DNA of 64,000 bases from Liolophura sinensis (taxonomy: Eukaryota > Mollusca > Polyplacophora > Chitonida > Chitonidae), in the NCBI RefSeq assembly GCF_032854445.1, contig NC_088305.1, positions 1,867,001 to 1,931,000 of the forward strand. The letters run 5' to 3'. Made by a program: the position numbers and the translations under genes. The notes under the pieces are model-generated. The model was not told where the DNA came from, made no database searches, and was given only the letters and a program-made list of their open reading frames with translations. This document shows, piece by piece, positions 11,255 through 22,794 of the stretch; positions within the stretch are counted from its first letter, which is position 1, and every line of letters starts with the position of its first letter.

Positions 11255-11415
11255 AAAATTGCACTTTTGGAGGGAAATAAATATTACTTTTGATGCCTGG
11301 GGCTTACATTTTTGTGTAGTGTCATTCTGCTTTCCAAATAAACCTGGGAACAGCTTCTAATATCAACAGAATTCTCAGGATCAGGCAAACTGTGAGACAT
11401 AAGTCATGGGCGAGG
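11255..11415 (-). repeat. Dispersed ~200-bp repeat, family A
   Basis: Contains 'aaattgcacttttggaggg' and 'atcaacagaattctcagga' in the reverse order of the family A copies at 14112-14325 and 18547-18755. Nine copies are seen in this window on both strands, all non-coding. Confidence 0.5.
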
Positions 11416-12198
11416 GTTCTGGCCATTTAGGTAATTAGCCCTGTTGTGATGTTAGTCCCTCTCCTACCCCCCCCCCCCCCCCCCTTCACTGTGTGGGGTT
11501 ACCCCCTTGTAGAGCCCCACTGTTTCCTTCAGCTGACAGATTTACTGTTGCAGAGTAGACTCTAGTCCCCACTGTAAACCACTCTGACAGAATTCCTGGC
11601 ACTATTCAGAAAATGCCCAATGTACAAGAATGGTCCAGCTGAAGAGCCTTTGACCCTACACATATAGTTAGTTTCAGGATGGTCTTCATATAGGGCTTGT
11701 GTACTCCAAATGTGTACACCTACACAGAGGGCTTTAATACGGAATCGGTGTTAAAATACAGCCACAGGCAGAACACATTCACCTCTAACACTACATCTCT
11801 CCTCCTGCATTTCACCACTGTACTACGTACAGTGTACTTTTTTTTTTTCTCCCCTTCTCTATCCGTTGATGCATTTTGTATTTTAAAAACACTAACACGT
11901 GATATTTTTGGAGAAAAAGGAAGGCGAGGGTGAAGTTGATTAGTGGCGGGAGGATAGCTTGACAGCTTGCCAGTTTTATACTGCGAGAGAATGGGGCTAG
12001 GTAGCTGAGGCTGAACGGCTTACAGTCTCCACAAAGGATAGGTTGGCAGGTTCAACAGCCTCAAAGGAATAGCACTGCTGTTAAGTACAGTTGCAGCCGC
12101 TGTGTCGTGTGTAGCACAGCTCGCGTGCGGCTACAGATGTTTCCCAATCCTGTGGATAAATCTTAATTAATACTCGATCTAATCAAGAGATCCGCATA
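11416..12198. other. Candidate 5' flank and 5' UTR of first exon A
   Basis: Holds an 18-base C tract (about 11467-11484) and then more CpG-bearing sequence (for example 'agctcgcgtgcggctacag' near 12119-12137) than the surrounding DNA. An in-frame stop TAA at 12157-12159 precedes the ATG at 12199. No convincing TATA box was found. Promoter function is inferred only from position. Confidence 0.3.
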
Positions 12199-12375
12199 AT
12201 GGAAGGTACTGGCGGTGTTTGCCCGTCCAAGGATGTCCTGTCCCCAGCACTTTTTGGGAAACATGGAATTAAAAATAAAGTTAGCAGCAGTAACAGACCT
12301 CCTGTGTTCATTGTGACAGATCATAGTTCAGAGAGCAGTATTCCAAAACCGCCAGCGGACTGTGGCCAACGACGT
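12199..12375 (+). CDS. Candidate first coding exon A (59 codons), gene unidentified
   Basis: An ATG at 12199 is the first in frame after a stop at 12157. It opens 59 codons that end exactly at a consensus donor, GTAAGT at 12376, in phase 0. The peptide is low in repeats and rich in Ser and Pro, with 'SSSNRPPVFIVTDHSSES' near residues 29-46 and a basic end, 'CGQRR'. I do not recognise the family; the segment looks like a disordered N-terminus. Because its donor phase equals that of exon B (48344-48484), the two could be alternative first exons of one gene splicing to 61022. It could also belong to a separate gene, since no acceptor links them directly. Confidence 0.5.
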
Positions 12376-12534
12376 GTAAGTACCTTTGTAATTACTTCTA
12401 CTGTAACTATGTATACCACTACCCCGTTAATCATTATTGTAATTATTATTATCCTGTGCTGAAACCAAACTTAACACGCTGTAGATACCTCTTCATTCAT
12501 AGAGACCAGTGTCTTAAGCACGATTCTCTTTTAG

Positions 12535-12535
<1 letters not shown>

Positions 12536-12577
<42 letters not shown>
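12536..12577. repeat. (AT)n microsatellite
   Basis: About twenty uninterrupted AT dinucleotides inside the intron that follows exon A. Confidence 0.95.
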
Positions 12578-12581
<4 letters not shown>

Positions 12582-13685
12582 TCTTATATACTATATATAC
12601 AGTTGTGCAAACCTTGTCACTTATCTGTATATCACCTGAAATTGATCATGCCTTTTTACATTTGAGCCAGTTCTTTGTTTTCCAACCAAAAAACAAAAAA
12701 AAACAAAACAAACAAACAAAAAAACAAATAACTTAAAACAAGGCTATGAATGTGTTGATGTGTTCAGGACATGTGTATAGATGTAGGGTGTGTTCAGAGA
12801 GAAAATAATTTTAGTAGAACTATGTATGAATTTTAATGCCAAACTGTTCATGTTGACTGATATGCATGTATGAGCATGTATATTAAATATACATGTATTT
12901 TCATAATTTGATCCATGGCCACAATTGTTAAGTGTATACGGAATTCCGTTTTTTATATTCCTGGCTTCTGATCTTAAAATTAAAATTCCCTTTATTAATC
13001 ATGATTGATATGTTTTGCAAATATTTCTTTTATTTAGACTCCACTGCTTTCCTTAGAAAGATACATTGTTTCAGTCTCCATGGTTCGGCATTCACCTGGT
13101 CGTTTCGTATAAGAAGTGCTCTAAGTGTGCGTGTGTCCAGTGTTTTACACCTGTTCAATATGCAATTATTTTGGTGTCGAAATGAAATATTAGAAGTGTT
13201 ATGCCGAACAGCTCGAGAAGGGCAAACAAAAACAAGCCCATGACAACGCAACCTAAGTTAAAGGCTGCCACTCCATTACTATGTTTTTCGTTACAAGTTC
13301 GGTGGCATTGTCTTTAACAACAACATCATCATCTCTGGCGACTTGATTGCAGAATCTGACCATCATTCAGGGGTAGTAAACCCGATTGAGGAAATTCCCA
13401 GCCAATCAGATGTGCCACCATCGGTTGTTCAGAATCCCAAAGTTAAAAACTCCTTGTGCTGAACTTCGATGGTTGCTCATTAAAGATGACTTCACCGAGA
13501 ATACCCAGCAAACAACCTCAGAACGTTTCTGTATACTCTGTAAAAAGTTTAACACGTGCTTCAAATGGTAGCCATACATGGCCAAGTGAGGGATTTAAAA
13601 TGCTTAGGAAAGACAAGGTCAAGGAGCACCTGAAAAGTTTTCAAGCTCAGTAAATAAATGCTTTACAGTACCCTCTTTCAATTAA
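12578..13685. other. No gene seen
   Basis: Intron-like sequence. The open frame at 12932-13243 (and its minus-strand counterpart at 13030-13251) lacks a recognisable domain and usable splice sites. Confidence 0.35.
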
Positions 13686-13730
13686 ATATTTATTTATTTA
13701 ATAGGTGTTTTATGCCGTACATTTAAATAC
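13686..13730 (-). mobile_element. SINE-1 tail fragment
   Basis: 'atttatttatttaatagg' then 'tgttttatgccgtac' is the reverse complement of the SINE-1 3' end. Only about 40 bp remains, so it is a strongly 5'-truncated insertion. Confidence 0.55.
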
Positions 13731-14111
13731 GAATTGATCTTGTTCTATCACATAAAATCAATGTTAATAGTGTAAATCCTCCACAATTTGCTATTTATGC
13801 ACTGATGTCATAAATATGCTTAAAACTACATTACTTGAATAAAAAAATTAGATAGCATCACTTGCAAAATTAATGAAGAATTGCAGTAATAACACTTTTG
13901 TTTTCAGGATCAACTTACATGTCATCTCATGTCTACAAGTGTTGTGTTCTATCTTTGTTGAATGTAACTGTTCTTGTCGAGGTATAAAAGCTGAGATAGT
14001 GCTCATGTAAGGTAAAACGCCTAGCAATCAATTTAGGTCTAAAATATGTCGAGGAGAATTTCATATATTTTTTCAGCCTCCGAATCATGTCTGACATGTA
14101 CATGCACCTTA
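13731..14111. other. No gene seen
   Basis: Unique-looking AT-rich sequence; nothing recognisable. Confidence 0.3.
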
Positions 14112-14325
14112 AATGAGCATAAACTTCATCCACGGCTAACATGCCCATTTCCCCCCTGATTCTGACAGGTCTATTGATTTTAGAAAGGTGTTTTGAGGTG
14201 TGCTTGGAACATGGGATGATATTCTACTGGAAAATTGTAAGTTTCAGCACTCAAAAGTAATATTTTGTGACATTTATTTGCCTCTAAAAATGCACTTTTG
14301 TGGGTGAAATTTTAGCTGACTGGCC
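14112..14325 (+). repeat. Dispersed ~200-bp repeat, family A
   Basis: The best reference copy. Its ordered words are 'gcataaacttcatccacggc', 'attgattttagaaaggtgtt', 'gcttggaacatgggatgat', 'ctggaaaattgtaagtttc' and 'catttatttgcctctaaaaa'. The same order recurs at 18547-18755, 22380-22560, 34235-34480 and 38748-38905, and in reverse at 11255-11415, 19782-19978, 21375-21628 and 22095-22275. It is non-coding. Confidence 0.65.
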
Positions 14326-15361
14326 TGCAGTTTTGCAATCATTCTCTGGTCTCTTTTTTTTCCAACTGTACACTTAATCAAGAAATTGCATTCATGAATT
14401 AAATGAGTAAATTTTGTGCTAAAGATAAAATAAATATTTGCACGTATCAGTATTAAAGGTCAGAAACATGTATTGTAGATAAAATGAAGACATTTATGCG
14501 CGTGTTATTCTCAGTCCATGTTTTCTCCTGCACGTAAACTTGTCTCTTTCCTGATAATTACCATGAATATTTCTTTAATAGGCCCATTGCCTGTTACCGC
14601 TCTCAATGTTTCTACATTAAGATTGTTTAAAGGAAGATTTTCATGGCCGATTACACAAAGATGTCCAAATCTAGGCATGAAAAAAACACGGGCAATGTCT
14701 GGTTGAAATGCTTTTGTATTCCCCAAGTGTTTTAGGAGGACTTAAGTGCAACATTCCACCGGTGAGAGTATGAAAGTGCACCACTCCTGGGAAGCAGTTT
14801 ACCAGTTTTTCTTAACCCCCCCTCCGCATTTGTTCTTCCGTTTTTGGCCACATAGAGTGTCTACTCCAGACGGCTCTAAACATTTGACCTTCATGATCTG
14901 CTGCGCGCCTCCATAGCCCTTGTGCCAAAGTAGATCAGTGTGTTTCCAGACAAAACTGTGATAAGCACCTATTCTAGCTAATTTATTGTCAAAACACATG
15001 TTTTAGTGGCGGCAAACAGCTCTATGAGTCACACTGTTAGTCAGTCAGTTAGTCTTTTGGTCTCTCTCTATTGATCGTTCATAATTTTGACATCTCTTTC
15101 CTGTTGACACGCACTGGCCATTAGTCGCCAAATGAGTTTTAGGCTTCAACATTGGAGCCCAGATGATATTGACTTTTCCAGAATGGTACAAGTCATTGCG
15201 ATTTTGGGCTTGTTTTACTGTCAACAAAGCACTTGTACTGTGGACCTAATTTGTAAATGTTTGCTATAAATTGCACATTGCATAATTTTGCTGCAATAAT
15301 AACTTGACCATCTCATTTTATCTTTGCTGAGTGTTATTGATTTGACTGGTGTTTTAAATAT
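14326..15361. other. No gene seen
   Basis: Intron-like. Frames of 62-71 codons open on both strands at 14511-14726 overlap each other and show no family resemblance. Confidence 0.35.
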
Positions 15362-15518
15362 TTGGAGGCCAGGGGCCTCCCACCAATGCGGACGTTGTGA
15401 GTTCAAGTTCAGCTATTCTGGCCTCGTCTCCGGCCGTTCATGGGAGGGTCCAGCGGCAACCTGCAGATGGTCAAATCACATATATAAGAATACTTCACTT
15501 ATATGACGGCGATTCTTT
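15362..15518 (+). mobile_element. SINE-1 body, diverged copy
   Basis: Reads 'ggcctcccaccaatgcgg', 'gttgtgagttcaagttcagc' (the B-box region), 'ctccggccgttcatggga', 'cggcaacctgcagatggtc' and 'gaatacttcacttatatgac', in SINE-1 order. The head is truncated and part of the 3' half is deleted. Confidence 0.65.
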
Positions 15519-16865
15519 AATGAATTGGTTTCTTGTTTGGTTGAGTTTGGCGTGTGATCAGAAATGTTAAAGTGTACAGTTTACTCTGGATCAGAGTATT
15601 GGTGTAAGCCTTCATTTTCCTGCTTGCCGATCACTGCCATTGTTTTGCCATCTCCTGTGGATGGGGACTGAATCTTTCAACATAGGCTTGACTGTGTGTG
15701 CATATCAAGTAACTTCTGAGGCCATCCTAATAAAAGTTCTACACTTTTTGTTTAAATTTTGTTTTTTTTTTCCTGGCTAAAGATACGGAATTTAAACATT
15801 AAAATTGAGATGTTTACAAATAAATTCTATCAAAAACTCAATAAAAACTGTTTGAAGGGTCAGTAGGATTGTACCCAACAATATGTCTGAGAATTAACCA
15901 TGGCCTGATGCTCAGATTGTGTCCTGACTTGCGAACATATGACCAAACACCAATGAAAACCGTCCCAAAAAAAAAGAATTTTTGTGTGTGTAAGATATGG
16001 GGCTTGGGTGATCTAAACTCTTACGAAGTTTCATTTTGTTTCAAACAATCATACTTTTATTAATGAAAAAAAAAAAATACAAAATAACCCCCACCCAAAA
16101 CAGTGTAGGCCATAATAGTGGAGCTGGTAAGCATTCACCATAGTAATTCATCTCTGTCAACATGATGTGCTGTTTTAAATATGATACAGCTGGCACGTGA
16201 GATGAGGAGTGTGATTTCACCCTATCATGGTGGCAGATTTTTTTAATTCGTACTAAACCTTGCAAGAAACTGTTGTCTTGTTTGTTTTGTCAAGCTATGT
16301 GTTAAGTTTCCAAATATAAATAGATCTGCCTGCAGTTTCACGGCTTCCAAGCAGTCTTCACAAATGGGTTTCAGCTTGGACTTCAGTACATGGCAGATTG
16401 CCACATGGCAATGTGATAATTAACAGACTGCACAGTGACACTGGTATATTTTTCCTAAAACACAGTCTGATTAGAAATCATGGACAATTAATGAGGGAAT
16501 TAAAGAGCACATAATTGTCTAGTTACCCACTAAATCAAGACTAAGTGAAAGAACTAAAATTTTTTTATTTCTGAAATAAGGAGAAAACTTTTAAATGTTA
16601 AATCCAGATGAAAGGAGCATATCGGACTGAGCGAAAGTGAGGATTTCCGATTTTCCATTTCAAGTGGCATGGTCCTTTGGTTAAATGAGGCTTGGTGATA
16701 AGAGATGATGAACTTTTATGGCATTTTTGTGAATCATGGAATTATGCCTGTTGATATTATTGTTTATTATTTTATGCAGTGTATGCTGTTATTTCTTATT
16801 GATATTAAACATTTTTGTGAAGATCAAATTTTCCAAGTTGACAAAATCACCTGCTTTCATTTGAG
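15519..16865. other. No gene seen
   Basis: AT-rich intron-like sequence with several poly-A and poly-T runs; no supported feature. Confidence 0.35.
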
Positions 16866-17085
16866 TTACCCTTATTCCTCAATCTTTTCGCATAAGTAAG
16901 AGAAGCTTTGAGTGCAATTTATGCACATTTTAAGCTGATTTTGGAGACAAAACTCTGTTGGTTGTGATGGAAAGTTTCAGGGCTTCACAAAAAGTGTAGT
17001 TTTAACAATGTACACGGAATAATGCCTTCAGAATAAGCTTGAATAAACACCTTGCCAACATGTGAAAAGGTTCATTGTTAATGTA
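16866..17085 (+). mobile_element. MITE-like element, family B1
   Basis: Starts 'ttacccttattcctcaatc' and includes 'ggagacaaaactctgttgg' and 'cttgaataaacaccttgcc', ending near 'gtgaaaaggttcattg'. It is colinear with the copies at 4479 and 21690. Confidence 0.5.
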
Positions 17086-17908
17086 TAGTATGTGCCAGGA
17101 TCAAAAAGTTGATTTTTGCAATTAATCATGGCTATTATGGTACTTTGTCGTTGCTCACATACACTAAAAGTTTGAAATATCAACTCTGCTATTTTGTCAG
17201 ACACAAATGAACATCATAGCTTCCAGCTGACAAGCTTTAAATGGAATTAGAAGCTGGGGTATATATCATGTATGTAAGCATTCAATAGTTATGTCAGTAA
17301 AATGACTAGAGCAGAAAAAAATCAACTCTATGTAGAGCAAATAAAGAGGATGTTGTTTTTCTTGTTTATGTTTATCTGTCTGTTCACTTACTTCTATAGT
17401 ATTTGTATGTGATCAAGCCTGTGTCTTTGACTTGACAGGCAACCATCCAATCAATCAGAACAGCCTTGCCAAGAGAACTATGGGACTTTTGAATGAAACT
17501 GTGAGACTGCCTCATCAGTTGTACATGTAAATCACCTTGTATTCTCTACAACGGGGAGCTTGTAAGACTCCTGCCAGCCTGTGTCAAGGCAGTGTAAAGC
17601 TGTGGAGCGTTTATTGTTCCCTTTGTTATGTCACAATTATCGGTGGACGTTTGCTCATAAAACATACATGAAGTACACATGCACTGCAACATCACAGAAG
17701 AAACCTGAATGCAGTCTGCTGTCATGTGGACCATCTGTGTAGCTTGTCCTCCCATTGGTATAGGGTATTTGAGGTGAACTGCAAACGTATTGGGTCTGAA
17801 TAAACTGGAAGTTACCAGAGTATAAAATACATGTGTACTATACATGTGTACAGTTTGTATCTTCGTTTTGGCCAGAACGAAACCACCCAAATATGTAATG
17901 GTACTACA
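17086..17908. other. No gene seen
   Basis: The 114-codon minus-strand frame at 17546-17890 was examined; it shows no domain and no splice support. Confidence 0.35.
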
Positions 17909-17990
17909 TATAGTTTGCTCAAAATGGCAATAGTTTGCTCAAAATGGCAATAGTTTGCTCAAAATGGCAATAGTTTGCTCAAAATGGTAG
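17909..17990 (+). repeat. 20-bp tandem repeat, four copies
   Basis: Four near-perfect copies of 'atagtttgctcaaaatggca', followed by a poly-T run. Confidence 0.95.
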
Positions 17991-18546
17991 GGTTTTTTTT
18001 TCCCTGGAAGTTTGGAACATCAAATCATCAACATGGCAGGCTGGCCCCGGTATCATGGAGCCATCTTTGATATACTGATGGCAAAATTCAAAATTTCAAA
18101 TCACATATACATACACATACACAAATCTTACTTGAAATATTGTCAAAATATTGCTTGACAATGTAAATTCTGGGTAAGTTTTTATAAAACAAATTTCAGC
18201 TAAAAGATTAGAAAGTGACATAACCAGTTACATGATTGAAATTTTCATTTAATTAAGTCTTAAGATCAATATGTGATCTGAGTCCTGGTCCATTTAATAT
18301 CTGACTGTCAATGACATCGCCATGGTTACGTGTACATGTGTCTGAGCATGAATGACAGGCTTGACTAATGACGCAGTAGAGTTCTAAATTTAAGGAGAGC
18401 TAGCCAAGTAATGAAGCCATGGTATATTGTAAACATTTGTATTGTAAATAATTCATGAAAATTTTCACAGTTTTATACAATAACATGAGAAGCCTGTTGA
18501 TAACAAGTTTTGAGTTTGAAGTTAAGTTCGAGACACTGCAGCTACT
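17991..18546. other. No gene seen
   Basis: Intron-like sequence; nothing recognisable. Confidence 0.3.
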
Positions 18547-18755
18547 CTTAATGAGCATAAATTTTGTCCATGACTATCATGCCCATATTTCCTGATTTTG
18601 AGAGCTCTATTGATTTTGGAACGGTGTTTTGACGTTTGCTTGGAACATGGGATGACGGCCTACTGGAAAATTGTAATTCTCAGCACCAACAAGAATATTT
18701 TGTGACGTTTATTTGCCTTTAAAGGTGGACTTTTGTGAGTGACATCTGATGTGAT
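18547..18755 (+). repeat. Dispersed ~200-bp repeat, family A
   Basis: Shares 'gatgacggcctactggaaaa' and 'tttatttgcctttaaaggtg' with the other family A copies, and the upstream word 'atgagcataaattttgtcca' matches 14112. The 20-bp array at 18771 starts immediately after it. Confidence 0.6.
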
Positions 18756-18770
18756 TTAGGGTAGTACACC

Positions 18771-19388
18771 TCCAATGCGATACATACACCCTCAATACGA
18801 TACATGCACCTTCAATACGATACATACACCCTCAATACGATACATACACCTTCAGTGCGATACATACACCTTCAATACGATACATACACCTTCAATACGA
18901 TACATACACCCACAATGCGATACATACACCCTCAATACGATACATACACCCTCAATACGATACATGCACCTTCAATATGATACATACACCCTCAATACGA
19001 TACATGCACCTTCAATGCGAAACATACACCCTCAATACGATACATACACCTTCAATGCGATACATACGCCTTCAATACGATACATACACCTTCAGTACGA
19101 TACATATACCTTCAATACGATACATGCACCTTCAATATGATACATGCACCTTCAGTACGATACATGCACCTTCAATACGATACATGCACCTTCAATACAA
19201 TACATGCACCTTCAATAAGATACATGCACCTTCAATACGATACATGCACCTTCAATACGATACATGCACCCTCAATACGATACATACACCTCAATATGAT
19301 ACATACACCCTCAACGCGATACATACACCTTCAATACGATACATACACCTTCAATACATACACCTTCAATATGATACATACACCCTCA
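18771..19388 (+). repeat. 20-bp minisatellite
   Basis: About 31 copies of 'gatacatacaccttcaatac' in fixed 20-bp register, with single-base variants and one or two small deletions near 19290 and 19355. Stop-free in several frames, which explains the Thr/Ile/Tyr-rich frames of 85-161 codons. Confidence 0.93.
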
Positions 19389-19781
19389 TGTTAAGGCTCT
19401 CATATACACTATTACTTCATTTACAGCTTAAATGTGCACATGCTTTGCAATTTAGCAACTGAATTAGACGACTTCTGAAAGATTTATAGGTTTTCAATTA
19501 CATCTCATCTGTCAATTAGAACTTCAGTCTCTTACAAAACACTTTTTTTTTAAAAAAAGCTCTTCAAAAACTTCAGCACACTGACTTACATATCTAGAAA
19601 ATTGATTTTTGAACCATTTATCATCCATTACAGCTGTTTTGGTGTGTTTTTCTTTTGTTGTGTTTTGTTTTTTTACTTCCACATATGGCTAATGTAAGCC
19701 TGTTGCCTTGAACCAGTATGGAAAAAGCATTAGTTTTGTAATATGTCCAGAAGGTTTCTATGTTTGCCCTAAATCACCTAA
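19389..19781. other. No gene seen
   Basis: AT-rich intron-like sequence with poly-T runs. Confidence 0.3.
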
Positions 19782-19978
19782 AATATCACCCACAGAAGTG
19801 CATTTTTAGAGGCTAATAATTGTAATGAATTATTAATTTTGGTGCTGAAACGTACAATTTTCCAGTAGAACATCATCCCATGTTCCAATCAAACCTCAAA
19901 ACACCTTTCTAAAATCAATAGAACTCTCAGAATCAGGAAATATGGGCATGATAGTCATGGACAAAACATATAGTCATA
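19782..19978 (-). repeat. Dispersed ~200-bp repeat, family A
   Basis: Reverse-oriented copy: 'agaagtgcatttttagaggc', 'acaattttccagtagaacat', 'cacctttctaaaatcaatag', 'gggcatgatagtcatggaca'. Confidence 0.6.
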
Positions 19979-20042
19979 TAGAGTATTCATTGTGTGTTTC
20001 ATTTTGTTTGATACTGTACATCATTCAAAATTGTGTCGCATT

Positions 20043-20225
20043 GATGGCCTAATGGTTTGGAGAGTCTGTCTTGAAGTTGGTAGAACTGGAATCATACCCA
20101 GCTCTGGTCATATCAAAAGGCTTTAATAAAAATGGTACCTGTTGCTGCCTCGCGTGGAGCTCAACACTGAGAAGTTAGAGCAAGGAAACATGGCTGGCTG
20201 GCAATTAGCCCCTGGCTGGCAGAAT
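20043..20225 (+). mobile_element. SINE-2, 5' half
   Basis: Colinear with 208-400: 'gatggcctaatggtttggag' (A-box-like), 'aactggaatcataccca' (B-box region), 'ggtcatatcaaaaggcttt' and 'gttgctgcct'. The 3' half and CATT tail are missing. Confidence 0.65.
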
Positions 20226-20527
20226 ACTATTGGCTACATGTATACAGGCCATCAATTGTTCTCATTTCCAAGCTTGTTATAAGTGAAACAAATAATTAAT
20301 TTTACCCCTGACTACTTTGTCGTTTTACCAATCCATTAAAGGTCCACCCCTCCATAATAGCGGGAATCTTTTGGTAAATTTCAGATCAATCAACATATTG
20401 GTTTTTTCTCCCAAATACCTGATTGATTCTCCCGGAAACAAACAGTGCTCAAGGTCAATTGAGTTGTGATCTGCCAATTTCCCCTGTAGGCCACCCTAAT
20501 TTGATTTTGTGTTTTAGGACACTATAA
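20226..20527. other. No gene seen
   Basis: Unique-looking sequence; nothing recognisable. Confidence 0.3.
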
Positions 20528-20755
20528 AAAAAAAATCCACAAATGAAATAAAAACGAAAATCCACCTTTTTGTTTTTGTCTGTCAATCTTGAGGTTTAAT
20601 GAAATTCCAGTTTTTCCAGGCTTTCTGATCATACAAATACACATATATACGTCTCTGACAGGATAATATAGCTGGTATAGTCAAAATTGTCCACAAATTA
20701 GATGATTTTCAGGTTTTATTTTTATATAATTCTCTGACATTGAAAAAAAAGATTT
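20528..20755 (-). repeat. Dispersed ~200-bp repeat, family C
   Basis: Reverse-oriented: 'gaaaatccacctttttg', 'gtctgtcaatcttgaggttt', 'ttagatgattttcaggtttt', then 'tatttttatataattctctg'. It matches 1795-2015 read backwards. Confidence 0.45.
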
Positions 20756-21374
20756 ACATGTAATATACCTATAAAACAATAGTTTAAATCAGCGTGGCAT
20801 TAGTTTTATTGAAATTGTGGTGTTTACCAGAGGATAGTAATTCATCAAATGTGACAGGGAGTGTGCACCTATTTGAGCAGGGAACAAAGTCCTCTGTGGA
20901 ATGTGGAAAAGCCTTTATGCTTTGGTGGATTTGAATGGTTATAACCGTTCTGGGGTGCAACGAGCTTGTTTGGATGTGTCACTAAATCCAAACAAGGTAT
21001 GACCATGGTTTGGACATGAACTTGCTCTTGCTGTATGGATATAAGGTAATTAGTGGCGAAGCAATACGTACAGTCAGTTCAAGGCTCTTGAAACAAGACA
21101 GGTAATTTTCTTTCTGTTTTTCATGGCGCTCTTCACTGTTGGCGACCTTATCTCCGCACAAACCATGCAGTAGAATATTAATGACTTCAAGTCATTAATT
21201 AACAGAGAGCCTGTCTTGACGGTTTGTTGACAGACTGGCACCGTAGTGCTAGTGTATCATATGTTGGAGAACAGCTAATGTGATTGAAGACCTACAGCAT
21301 ATAGAGTCAAACTGGAGGAGCCACAAGTGTTGTCATTGCACTGGAAAAGATGCTTCATTGAGAGTACGTTAAAT
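20756..21374. other. No gene seen
   Basis: Includes the short inverted repeat 'attaatgacttcaagtcattaat' at about 21177-21199, which would form a tight hairpin but has no assignable role. Confidence 0.3.
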
Positions 21375-21628
21375 AACTTCAAATTTCTCCACAAGAAGTC
21401 TATTTTCAGAGGCATGTAAATATACATAAAACATTACTTTTGTTGCTGAAATTTAAATTTTCTTGGCAGTAAATCATACTACTGTAATTTTAAAAAATTT
21501 GTACATGTTGAGGAATGAGGGTACATTCCAAACAAACATAAAAACTCCATTCTAATGTCAGTGGAACTCTGTAGTCAGACACACTGAGCAAATTAGTCAT
21601 GGGCATTAAATGAGGTTGTTTGCTATAA
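21375..21628 (-). repeat. Dispersed ~200-bp repeat, family A
   Basis: Diverged reverse copy with 'tattttcagaggcatgtaaa', 'attacttttgttgctgaaat', 'aaaaactccattctaatgtc' and 'gcaaattagtcatgggcatt'. Confidence 0.45.
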
Positions 21629-21689
21629 ATACACTGCCACTTGCACTCCATAGGCTAGCTCTGTAATCTATTCTCTTCACATAATGTTT

Positions 21690-21905
21690 ATATGCCCTAA
21701 TTCCTCAGCTTTTTGCGCATATGAAAAAGCAACGTTCAGGTTAATTTCTGCACATCTTTAATTTCATTTTGGGGACATAACAAACATTGGTTGTGAGCCA
21801 ATTTCAAGGCTTCACACAAATACTATAATTGTATCAGTCTAATAATGCCTTCAGAATATGCTTGAATAAACACCTTGCAAACATTGGAAAAGGCTGAAAA
21901 ATCAC
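21690..21905 (+). mobile_element. MITE-like element, family B1
   Basis: Begins 'atgccctaattcctcagc', includes 'tgccttcagaatatgcttga' and ends near 'ggaaaaggctgaaaaatc'. It is colinear with 4479-4690. Confidence 0.5.
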
Positions 21906-22094
21906 AGGAGTTGTCATTATTACAAACTGATGTGCTTCGTGTACGGGATTCCTCTCCCTGAGAGTATAGTGTTGTTAGGGGCAGATAATTAATTCTGTCG
22001 GCTGGGTTGTAAGTGATTTGTTATGTACATGTGTGTCTGTAATGCCGGCTTATTACCTACTTATTATAGCCCCGAGGTGTGTACAGATGTAACT

Positions 22095-22275
22095 GATCCA
22101 AAAATAATCTAAAATTTTGGTCATATTTACAGGCATATTTACAGGCTAATAAATGTCAAATAATTGTATTTCTTTTGGTGCGGAAAACTTTAAGTTTAAT
22201 CATCTTACCTGACCAGGAAGTCCGAATGCGCCTGTTATAGGTCAGCAGAATTCTCAGAATGACACGCAAACTTTA
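22095..22275 (-). repeat. Dispersed ~200-bp repeat, family A
   Basis: Reverse copy with 'caggctaataaatgtcaaat', 'tttcttttggtgcggaaaac' and 'cagcagaattctcagaatga'. Confidence 0.45.
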
Positions 22276-22379
22276 TGTTGTTTACGGTATATGATAGAAA
22301 CAGACATTAGTCTGAGGCTGTAAATATGTTAACTTGCCAAATCAGTGCGATTTTCCTTTATTACCGTAAATTTCCAAAA

Positions 22380-22560
22380 TAATTTTTTTCATTTTGCCTG
22401 ATTCTGAGAGCTCTGTCAATCTTAGAAATGTGTTTTAAGATTTGTTGTTTGGAAGATAGGATGGTATACTCCTCTGGGAAATACAAGTTTCAGCAAAAGG
22501 TAATATTTTATGACATTTATTTGCCTCAGAAATGTTCTTTTTGGGTCGAAATTTTATGAG
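22380..22560 (+). repeat. Dispersed ~200-bp repeat, family A
   Basis: Forward copy: 'cctgattctgagagctctgt', 'agaaatgtgttttaagattt', 'aatattttatgacatttatt'. Together with 22095-22275 it forms an inverted pair about 100 bp apart. Confidence 0.55.
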
Positions 22561-22794
22561 CTAGATCTGCAGTGTCTGTAAGCTAGTTTCTAAGAGAGTA
22601 TCAAGTTTTCATGACGTTCTCTTGTCTTTCTGCATCCACTAATCCTTCTTCATATTTTGTGCAGACCTAAGGGTATTAGCTTAGTGCAAAAGCATAGATA
22701 CTCTGAGTAATTCAACTTGCATATTTGACATTTCGATATTTCTACAAAATTTTATTTGTAATCCTCAGGATCATGAAGTGAAACATTATACAAG

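Noticed and set aside
17546-17890. 114-codon minus-strand frame
   Set aside because: No recognisable motif, no splice sites and no neighbouring exon on that strand.
21177-21199. Hairpin 'attaatgacttc/aagtcattaat' as a terminator or regulatory site
   Set aside because: A short palindrome in AT-rich intron-like DNA with no associated gene.
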